From: a virus
IMG/VR virus record: IMGVR_UViG_3300020469_000134
Location: 1 to 34,417 of that record
Length of the DNA: 34,417 nucleotides
Reading direction: 5' to 3' (one strand)
Shown piece by piece: positions 7,783 to 14,762 of this stretch; within the stretch, counting starts at the first letter, position 1; each line of letters begins with the position of its first letter. A program made the position numbers and the translations under genes. The notes under the pieces are model-generated. The model was not told the origin of the DNA and did not search any database. It worked only from the letters and a program-made list of their open reading frames with translations.

Positions 7783-8880
7783 ATGGCTTTTTCAACCGCA
7801 ACGGGTTACGGTAATTTACCTAATGGTAATTTTTCTAGTGTAATTTATTCTAAAAAAGTACAACTTGCCCTACGCAAAAGTACTACAGTTGGTGACATCA
7901 CTAACTCAGAATATTTCGGAGAAATTGCTGCACAAGGTGATACCGTCCGTATTATTAAGGAACCTGAAATTTCAGTTCAGGCCTATTCTCGTGGTACAAC
8001 TATACTGCCACAAGACCTTGACGATGAAGACTTTTCATTAGTCATCGACAAGAGTAACTACTTTGCATTTAAAGTTGATGATATTGAAGAGGCTCATAGC
8101 CACGTCAATTTCATGGACCTTGCAACAGATCGTGCAGCCTATCGTCTTGCTGACCAGTATGACCAAGAAGTTCTTGCGTACATGTCAGGTTATGCACAGA
8201 CAGCATTGCATGGCACAGCCGCATCAGTTAATACAACTGTAAACGGTACTGTAGCAGTTTCTACAGCAGGCACTGATGAACTCTTGGCTTCAATGAAAAT
8301 TGATGCTACAGACTTCGGATTGAATGATGGTGGAGCAGCTAACGCAGGTGAAGCTATCCCAGTCAAACCACGTTTGCCGGGAGCAACTGCAATCGCAACA
8401 ACCGATGTGACACCACTTCGTTTGATTGCTCGTATGAGCCGTTTGCTTGATCAACAGCAAGTTGACAAGTCAGATCGTTGGCTCGTAATGGACCCTGTAT
8501 TCCATGAAGTCCTTATGGATGAGGATTCACGTTTAATGATCAATGATTATGCAGAAGGTAACAATGCTGGTGGAGGCATCCGTAATGGATTGCAAGCTAC
8601 GAAGCTGCATGGATTTAACATCTATGTCTCTTCTAATCTTCCACAAGTAGGTACTGGTCCTGCTGTATCAGCTTCAACACTTCAATCTTCAAACTTTGGT
8701 GTTGTTGTTGCTGGTCATTCGTCTGCTGTTGCTACTGCAGAGCAGATTAACAAAACCGAAACTTATCGTGACACTGACAGCTTTGCTGACATTGTACGTG
8801 GTATGCACCTTTATGGTCGCAAAATCTTGCGTCCTGAAGCTATTACTACAGCACGGTATTGTACGGCAGCTGGTGTATAA
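7783..8880 (+). CDS. Major capsid protein (HK97-fold)
   Basis: At 365 aa this is the expected size for a podovirus coat protein that forms the icosahedral shell. The N-terminus (FSSVIYSKKVQLALRKST) and the strand block at about 45-75 (IAAQGDTVRIIKEPEISVQ) resemble the N-arm and E-loop regions of coat proteins from environmental podoviruses. The spine-helix region follows (about 105-140, DLATDRAAYRLADQYDQEVL). A later segment with RWLVMDPVFHEVLMDED and LHGFNIYVSSNLP (about 225-290) matches the A-domain pattern of this family. It has its own promoter, a long leader and the strongest ribosome site in the head region, which fits the most abundant virion protein. It lies immediately after the scaffold. 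Confidence 0.88.
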   Translation: MAFSTATGYGNLPNGNFSSVIYSKKVQLALRKSTTVGDITNSEYFGEIAAQGDTVRIIKEPEISVQAYSRGTTILPQDLDDEDFSLVIDKSNYFAFKVDDIEEAHSHVNFMDLATDRAAYRLADQYDQEVLAYMSGYAQTALHGTAASVNTTVNGTVAVSTAGTDELLASMKIDATDFGLNDGGAANAGEAIPVKPRLPGATAIATTDVTPLRLIARMSRLLDQQQVDKSDRWLVMDPVFHEVLMDEDSRLMINDYAEGNNAGGGIRNGLQATKLHGFNIYVSSNLPQVGTGPAVSASTLQSSNFGVVVAGHSSAVATAEQINKTETYRDTDSFADIVRGMHLYGRKILRPEAITTARYCTAAGV

Positions 8881-8894
8881 GGGAGGAATAAAGA

Positions 8895-9371
8895 ATGGCT
8901 ACTATTACATCATTACTTCTACCTGAGCACGGTAACTCTAAAAGAGGTCGTGCACCTTACATGATACAGAAGACTATTGATCTTACTGCACAGGCAATCT
9001 CCTGTACAGGTGGTGACGTAGTTCAATGTCTCACACTTCCTGCAAACACTCGTGTATTGCATGCTGGTTTTCAAGTTGTAGAATCTGCAACACAAAACAC
9101 AGGTACAGATGCTACCGCAATCTTAGGCTCTGCCGATGATAACGAGTGGGTAGCAGCATTTGATATTGATGGTGCAGCAGATGGAGCTTATGCTCCTGCA
9201 GCTACACCTGCAGGAGATGTTGTACTTGCTACAGCAGACACACTAGACTTGACATTTGCGGGTAGTGGTGCAACATTCACTGCTGGTAAAATTCGTGTCT
9301 ATGCATTGCTGATGGATGTTAGTGATCAAGGTGATTCGACTCCTACAGAAGCAGCTCGTGATCAAGTTTGA
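8895..9371 (+). CDS. Capsid decoration/cement-like protein
   Basis: A 158-aa, Ala/Thr/Gly-rich protein predicted to be all-beta, following the coat gene by 14 nt behind a strong GGGAGGA ribosome site. Residues 40-75 (VVQCLTLPANTRVLHAGFQV) and 120-145 (LTFAGSGATFTAGKIRVYALLMDV) look like strands of a small beta-sandwich. I have seen similar short proteins directly downstream of coat genes in marine phages, where they are taken as head decoration proteins. No active site is seen. Because it shares the coat transcript and precedes a hairpin at 9392-9417, it is probably made in high amounts. The assignment is by position and composition. Confidence 0.6.
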   Translation: MATITSLLLPEHGNSKRGRAPYMIQKTIDLTAQAISCTGGDVVQCLTLPANTRVLHAGFQVVESATQNTGTDATAILGSADDNEWVAAFDIDGAADGAYAPAATPAGDVVLATADTLDLTFAGSGATFTAGKIRVYALLMDVSDQGDSTPTEAARDQV

Positions 9372-9391
9372 TCTTAGCACTTAACTAACTC

Positions 9392-9417
9392 AAGGGGGCT
9401 GCGTAAGTGGCCCTCTT
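9392..9417 (+). terminator. Terminator-like hairpin after the capsid/decoration genes
   Basis: AAGGGGGC pairs with GCCCTCTT (8 bp, one G-U) around a 10-nt loop and is followed by a short TT. The T-run is too short for a strong intrinsic terminator, so partial termination or 3'-end protection of the coat mRNA is more likely. That would raise head-protein expression relative to the tail genes downstream. Confidence 0.45.
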
Positions 9418-9435
9418 TAGCATATTGGATTTATC

Positions 9436-10164
9436 ATGGCTACTTATGTATCACTTGTAAATGAACTATTACGTAGATTAAATGAAACTACTCTTGATGA
9501 AACTATAGGAGATGGTTTTACAACTGCACGTAATCTACAAGCTATTGCAAAAGATGCTATTAACTCAAGCCTAAGAGAAATCTTTCAGACTTCTCAAGAA
9601 TGGCCCTTTTTAATTACAACTTATACAGAAACACTTACAGCAGGTACAGGAGTATATGCTTGGCAAACAGATGTTTCTAAAGTTGATTGGGATACTTTCT
9701 ATTTAAAAAGATTAGACTCTGCAGAAAATGAACCTAAACTTTTACCTGTTATTACTTATGAAGACTATCTACGATACCATAGACCTAAAGAAGAAACTAG
9801 TGGTACTTCTGGCAGAACTATTCCAACAACAGTTTTTAAAACTCAAGAACGTAAGTATGGTGTTACTCCAGTTCCTGATGCAGCATACCAAATAGAATAT
9901 AGATACTGGTCTTTTCCTAATGATCTTGCTAGCTTTAGTGATACGACTGTAGTGCCAGCTAGATACAAACATATTATTATTGATGGTGCTATGATGTACA
10001 TGATGCGTTTTAAAAGTAATGAACAAAGTGCTGCATTACATCAACAAAAATTTAACGATGGTATAGATGTAATGAGAAGACTCTTACTTGATGCTCCAAG
10101 ATATATATCATCAACTGCAATACAAAAGAATCATACAATGGGACTACGTGTAATAAATGGCTGA
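9436..10164 (+). CDS. Head-tail adaptor protein (podovirus tail adaptor family)
   Basis: A 242-aa protein that fits the adaptor ring between portal and tail nozzle in short-tailed phages (P22 gp4 / T7 gp11 type). The sequence opens with a helix typical of the family (YVSLVNELLRRLNE), followed by the conserved pattern of a second helix (LQAIAKDAINSSLREIFQ), then WPFL and a beta-rich middle (about 60-150). A helical C-terminal part (about 175-215) contains RYKHIIIDGAMMYMMRFKSN, a segment I associate with this family. It is followed, with an 8-nt overlap, by the stabilisation protein, which is the usual order. There is no strong ribosome site; a GGA lies about 7 nt upstream. Confidence 0.75.
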   Translation: MATYVSLVNELLRRLNETTLDETIGDGFTTARNLQAIAKDAINSSLREIFQTSQEWPFLITTYTETLTAGTGVYAWQTDVSKVDWDTFYLKRLDSAENEPKLLPVITYEDYLRYHRPKEETSGTSGRTIPTTVFKTQERKYGVTPVPDAAYQIEYRYWSFPNDLASFSDTTVVPARYKHIIIDGAMMYMMRFKSNEQSAALHQQKFNDGIDVMRRLLLDAPRYISSTAIQKNHTMGLRVING

Positions 10165-12292
10165 TCAATTAGCAACCCTTCCTGTACCTTGTAGTGGTGG
10201 CCTACTTAATAATGTAGACCCACTAACACATGGAGGACAACTTCCGGGTTCAGCCTATAGAATGATTAATTACGAGCCATCTCTTCAGGGTGGCTATCGT
10301 CGTATTTCAGGGTATACTAATTCTTATGGGCTGCTTACAGGTGCTACTAATACTCCTGTATTAGGATTACATGTTTCTGCAGATATTCAACAAGGGATAT
10401 TTGGAGGTAAAAAACCTGCATCTGGTAGTGACTACTTACATTGGTATAACCATTACTATACCGTAGCAGTGACTAATGGAACAGGTACTAACCTAAGTGT
10501 AGGAGAATCCCTTACAGGAGTTGTAAGCTCTAGTGATGATAGTGTTGTACCAATAACAACAGCTATTGTAGTATCTACTTCCTCTAATAGTATAGTTGTT
10601 AATTTTGGTAAACTACCTACCCAAATCTTTGCTACAAGTAATGTTATTACAGGGGGTACATCTACAGCCTCTACAACAGTTACAGGGACTCCTACAGTTA
10701 TTGGTTGGACTTCAATAGACTCTACCTTTGTAGCTAATGACAGGGACGGTGTGTGTGCCTCTCAGACACCCGGAGGTTCAGGTAACTTAACTATTAACGG
10801 TGCTTTAGCAGACGGTGGTGCTGTAAATTTTACAACTGCTGCATCTAAACAACCTAGAAAAGTTACCTTCTTTGGTACAGGTAATGAGTCAAGTAAAAAT
10901 TTTACTATTACAGGTACAGATTATTTAGGCACAGCCCAGACAGAAGTAGTAGCAGGTCCAAATAATAGCACAGTAAGTAGTACAAAGTTTTTTAATACTA
11001 TTACACAGATAGCTATAGATAGTTCAACTGCTGCTGCTATTGAAGTGGGTTCTGGTGCAGGTCAGTATAGACCCTCAAGCCCTACGATGACTGGTGTATC
11101 TCAAATACGTTTTGAAAGTTTTAATTGGGGTGCTCCTAAGTTTGTACTTGTAGATGGAATAAATCCTGCAGCTAGTTATGATGGAACAAACTATATTCAA
11201 ATTACAGATTCTTTAGCTCCAACTGATCCTACACTTGTAGCAGCTTTTCAAAATCATTTATTTTTAGCAGGTGATGCTGCAGAACCCTACAATTTATATT
11301 TTAGTGCACCTACAGATGAGATTAGTTTTTCACCTGCATTAGGAGCAGGTGTAATTAATATAGGATTTTCAGTAGTTCAAATAAAAGCTTTTCGTGATCA
11401 GTTATTTATATTTGGTACTAATAATATTAAAAAATTAGTTGGAGATAATCAAGCTAACTTTCAACTACAAAATGTTACAAACAACTTAGGTTGTATAGCT
11501 CCTGATAGTGTTGCAGAATTTAATGGTGAAATTATTTTTCTAGCACCTGATGGTATACGTCCTGTATCTGGTACAGATAGAATTGGTGATATTGAACTTG
11601 CTACTTTATCAAAACCTATTCAATCTATTTTTGAAGATTATATTGCAAATGAAGACTTAGCAACTATTAGAACAATAGTTGTAAAGAAAAAGTCTCAATT
11701 TAGATTCTTTTTTGCAGATCAAAACTCACTAGGTATTATTGGTGGTATTAGAAGGAGTAGTCAAGGTGGTGCAGGTTTTGAGTTTGGTCAACTTGTAGGT
11801 ATTGAAGTTAATGCTGGACACAGTGGCTATATAGGAGATGATGAGTTTGTAATACATGGAGACTCTAATGGTTATGTATACAGACAAGAGTCTGGAAATA
11901 ATTTTAATGGTAATAATATTTTTAGTTTATATCAAACACCTTATGTATACATGCAAGACCCAGAGATACGTAAAACAATACACAGTGTAAATACTTACTT
12001 AAGAGCTGAAGGTATATTAGAAGTTATTATGGCACTAGAATATGACTATGGAAATCCTGAGATAATAGTACCAACTGATTTTAACTTTACTACTCAAGGT
12101 GCAGCAGCATATTATGATAATGCTAAATATGATGCAGAAGAGATATATGATGGCAACCCTTCACCTATAAGATCAACAAATGTATCAGGTTCTGGTAAAT
12201 CAATTTCTATTCGATACGTTACAAATACAGACCAACCTAGCCATACTATTCAAGCGTATAGTATAACCTATGGTTTAGGAGATAGGAGATAA
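10157..12292 (+). CDS. Tail stabilisation / nozzle protein (P22 gp10-like)
   Basis: A 711-aa protein predicted to form the hexameric nozzle below the adaptor. Its N-terminus carries the signature PCSGGLLNN followed by YRMINYEPSLQGGYRRISGY (about 33-52), which I recognise from podovirus stabilisation proteins. Residues about 215-300 form an inserted Thr/Ser/Gly-rich beta domain (FTITGTDYLGTAQTEV). After about 310 come strands typical of a propeller-like body, including FLAGDAAEPYNLYFSAP and VVQIKAFRDQLFIFGTNNIK, then LAPDGIRPVSGTDRIGDIEL. It overlaps the adaptor gene by 8 nt and is followed by the fibre gene after 3 nt with an AGGAGA site. Function follows from family pattern and order. Confidence 0.75.
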   Translation: MADQLATLPVPCSGGLLNNVDPLTHGGQLPGSAYRMINYEPSLQGGYRRISGYTNSYGLLTGATNTPVLGLHVSADIQQGIFGGKKPASGSDYLHWYNHYYTVAVTNGTGTNLSVGESLTGVVSSSDDSVVPITTAIVVSTSSNSIVVNFGKLPTQIFATSNVITGGTSTASTTVTGTPTVIGWTSIDSTFVANDRDGVCASQTPGGSGNLTINGALADGGAVNFTTAASKQPRKVTFFGTGNESSKNFTITGTDYLGTAQTEVVAGPNNSTVSSTKFFNTITQIAIDSSTAAAIEVGSGAGQYRPSSPTMTGVSQIRFESFNWGAPKFVLVDGINPAASYDGTNYIQITDSLAPTDPTLVAAFQNHLFLAGDAAEPYNLYFSAPTDEISFSPALGAGVINIGFSVVQIKAFRDQLFIFGTNNIKKLVGDNQANFQLQNVTNNLGCIAPDSVAEFNGEIIFLAPDGIRPVSGTDRIGDIELATLSKPIQSIFEDYIANEDLATIRTIVVKKKSQFRFFFADQNSLGIIGGIRRSSQGGAGFEFGQLVGIEVNAGHSGYIGDDEFVIHGDSNGYVYRQESGNNFNGNNIFSLYQTPYVYMQDPEIRKTIHSVNTYLRAEGILEVIMALEYDYGNPEIIVPTDFNFTTQGAAAYYDNAKYDAEEIYDGNPSPIRSTNVSGSGKSISIRYVTNTDQPSHTIQAYSITYGLGDRR

Positions 12293-12295
12293 ATT

Positions 12296-14323
12296 ATGGC
12301 AGGATCAGGTTATACAAGACAGTCAGTAGCTAGTATTGTACCTACGGCAGTAGTACGAGCTGCCCCTATTAATGCAGAATATGATAAACTACGAGATGCT
12401 TTTACACAAAGTGACACAGGTTCAACAGGACACAGACACGATGGTTCTTCTGATGAAGGTTCTTATGTACCATTTATTGCAGACCTAGATAAGAAAAACC
12501 ATTTATCTGTAGATCAAACTAATAATAGATTTGGTGTTTTTGTAGAGGTAAGCTCTAGTGCAGTAGAACAATTACGTATTTCAGATGGTCTAGTTGTACC
12601 TGTCACAGATAATGATATTGACTTAGGCACAAGCTCACTAGAGTTTAAAGATGTTTTTATTGACGGTACAGCTAAGATAGATACTGTTAGTATAGGTGAT
12701 AATGATAGAACAGTTATTATTGATAATAGTTACACTGTTAGTTCAGGTGATTTAACATTTGATGTAGCTGGTGATATTATACTAGATGCTGATGGTGCTA
12801 ATGTAACTATAAAGGACGATGGTACATCAATACTTGACATAGTTAATAGCACAGGTGATGTAGAACTTACAGTAAGCACAGCAGATAAAAACTTTAAGAT
12901 TAAAGGTACAGATGCTTCTTCAGGTATTACAGCAGTTGATATTGATATGGCTGATGCTGGTACTGTAACTCTTAATCATGACTTAGTATTACCTGATAAT
13001 GGTATAATTAAACTGGGTGCTGGTACAGACTTATCACTTACTTCAGATGGAACTAATGCTGTAATAGCAGCACCTAATGGTACTCTTACAGTAGATGTTA
13101 ATGCTGACATCACTATAGATGCTGGTGGAGCAGACATCTTACTTAAGGATGGTGGTACAGATTACGGTTCATTAACTAATAATGGTAACAATCTTGTTAT
13201 CAAATCAGGTACTACTACAGCAGCATCTTTTACAGGAGCTAATGTAGACTTTGCTGGTACAGTAGATGTAACAAGTACACTTACTGCTGATGCAGGTCTT
13301 ACAGTTGCTGGAGCTACAGCACTTAATGGTGGCCTAACAATGGACACTAACAAGTTTACTGTAGCTGATACATCAGGTAATGTAGTTACAGCAGGTACTC
13401 TTACAGCTGCAGGTTTGGCTACACTTAACACTGGTTTAACTGTTAATGGTGGCAACTTTGATATGAACGGGGATGTTGATATCAGTGGTAATTTAGTTGT
13501 AAATGGAACAGTTACTACCCTTGATACAACTAATACAACTATTAAAGACTTGTTGATTGAACTTGGTACAGGTACAACAGGTACACCGGGAAATGATGCA
13601 GGTCTTGTAATAGAACGTGGTGACTCAGCTAATGCATTTATTGGATATGACGAATCAGCAGATAAATTTATTGTAGGTACAGGTACTTTTACAGGAGCTA
13701 GTACAGGTAACTTAAGCATTACTAAAGGTGTTATACAAGCTGGTGTAGACTTTAGCTCTAGCTCTATAACAGATGGTACTACAACAATATCCGGTTTTAA
13801 AGATGAAGATGATTTTGCTTCAGACAGTGCTACACACTTAGCAACCCAACAATCTATTAAAGCATATGTAGCTACTATTGCAGGTCAGTCGAATAATGTG
13901 GTTGGTCTTACATCTACTGCTGCTGAGTTAAACTTATTAGATGGTAGTGCAGTTACTCCTACAACCTTGACATTAGCAGATGATGATGGTATAGTCGTAT
14001 TAGATTTATCAGCTACTACAACTAAAAATATTAGGGCTGATAACCTAGCTACTTATTTTACAAGTAAAGCTAATGTAGCTGGTTCAACTACTACTTTTAC
14101 TAATAAAACATTTGATCAAGATGCTACAGGTAATAGTATAACTAATCTTGCTAATGCAAGTATAAAATCTGGTGCAGCTATTGATGCAACTAAAATTGCT
14201 GATGGTAGTGTAACAAGCACTGAGTTTCAATACATTGGAGGATTAACCTCTGATGCACAAACACAACTTAATGCTAAAGCAACAACAGGTAAAGCTATTG
14301 CTATGGCTATAGTCTTTGGATAG
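12296..14323 (+). CDS. Tail fibre protein
   Basis: A 675-aa, Thr/Asp/Gly-rich protein with the low-complexity repeats of a trimeric beta-structured fibre. The N-terminus (about 1-60, with NAEYDKLRDAF and a GHRHDGSSDEGSYV stretch) is the likely virion-attachment part. A DNDIDLGTSSLEFKDVFIDG block at about 101-120 is a common fibre repeat. At about 395-480 comes VNGTVTTLDTTNTTIKD, then LIELGTGT, DAGLVIERGD and IGYDESADKFIVGT, a set I associate with marine and cyanophage fibres. The C-terminus ends in TTGKAIAMAIVFG. It lacks the propeller modules of the three genes further downstream. Its likely role is a structural fibre or collar to which those receptor-binding proteins attach; that is inference. 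Confidence 0.7.
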   Translation: MAGSGYTRQSVASIVPTAVVRAAPINAEYDKLRDAFTQSDTGSTGHRHDGSSDEGSYVPFIADLDKKNHLSVDQTNNRFGVFVEVSSSAVEQLRISDGLVVPVTDNDIDLGTSSLEFKDVFIDGTAKIDTVSIGDNDRTVIIDNSYTVSSGDLTFDVAGDIILDADGANVTIKDDGTSILDIVNSTGDVELTVSTADKNFKIKGTDASSGITAVDIDMADAGTVTLNHDLVLPDNGIIKLGAGTDLSLTSDGTNAVIAAPNGTLTVDVNADITIDAGGADILLKDGGTDYGSLTNNGNNLVIKSGTTTAASFTGANVDFAGTVDVTSTLTADAGLTVAGATALNGGLTMDTNKFTVADTSGNVVTAGTLTAAGLATLNTGLTVNGGNFDMNGDVDISGNLVVNGTVTTLDTTNTTIKDLLIELGTGTTGTPGNDAGLVIERGDSANAFIGYDESADKFIVGTGTFTGASTGNLSITKGVIQAGVDFSSSSITDGTTTISGFKDEDDFASDSATHLATQQSIKAYVATIAGQSNNVVGLTSTAAELNLLDGSAVTPTTLTLADDDGIVVLDLSATTTKNIRADNLATYFTSKANVAGSTTTFTNKTFDQDATGNSITNLANASIKSGAAIDATKIADGSVTSTEFQYIGGLTSDAQTQLNAKATTGKAIAMAIVFG

Positions 14324-14339
14324 TAAAGAAGGATAAACA

Positions 14340-14753
14340 ATGGCACATCCAAATATAGTAAATGTATCTAGTATATTTGCCCAATCTATAGGGTTTAATT
14401 TATCAGCTACAGCAACATCAACATTGTTTACTGTTGGTGATGATAGAGTATTAAAAGTAAACAATATAATAGTAACTAATGTAGACGGTACTAATGCAGC
14501 AGATGTAGATTTATTTGTTACAAAAGCACAAGTTGATACAGAAGACGATGCACTCTTTGGAGCTTTTACAACAAACATTGATATAACTGGCAGTTTTTAT
14601 ATAGCTAAAACAATCAGTGTTCCTGCTGATACTACACTAGTTCTTTTAAATTCACCTCTTTATTTATGTGAAGGTGATATACTAAAAGGTGGTGCTAGTG
14701 CTGCAAGTGACTTAGATTTACTTGTCTCTTATGAAGTAATTAATGACGCATAG
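14340..14753 (+). CDS. Small beta-rich tail-associated protein
   Basis: A 137-aa protein of unknown function, predicted to be almost all beta (LFTVGDDRVLKVNNIIVTNV, SFYIAKTISVPADTTLVLLN, LYLCEGDILKGGASAASDLD). It is the size and pattern of a small jelly-roll or beta-sandwich protein found between fibre genes in marine phages, perhaps a capping or linking piece of the tail tip. It starts after AAGGA with normal spacing and ends 9 nt before the first receptor-binding gene. No catalytic or metal-binding motif is seen. Confidence 0.55.
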   Translation: MAHPNIVNVSSIFAQSIGFNLSATATSTLFTVGDDRVLKVNNIIVTNVDGTNAADVDLFVTKAQVDTEDDALFGAFTTNIDITGSFYIAKTISVPADTTLVLLNSPLYLCEGDILKGGASAASDLDLLVSYEVINDA

Positions 14754-14762
14754 GATTACTTA

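Noticed and set aside
8696-8926. 76-aa frame overlapping the 3' end of the capsid gene
   Set aside because: Out of frame with the strong coat gene, Leu/Val-rich low complexity, and overlaps the well-supported decoration start.
13162-13719. 185-aa open frame on the minus strand within the fibre gene
   Set aside because: It lies antisense to a Thr/Gly/Ala-repeat protein, whose codon bias leaves the opposite frame open. Its Val/Pro/Ser-rich product has no family character and no ribosome site.
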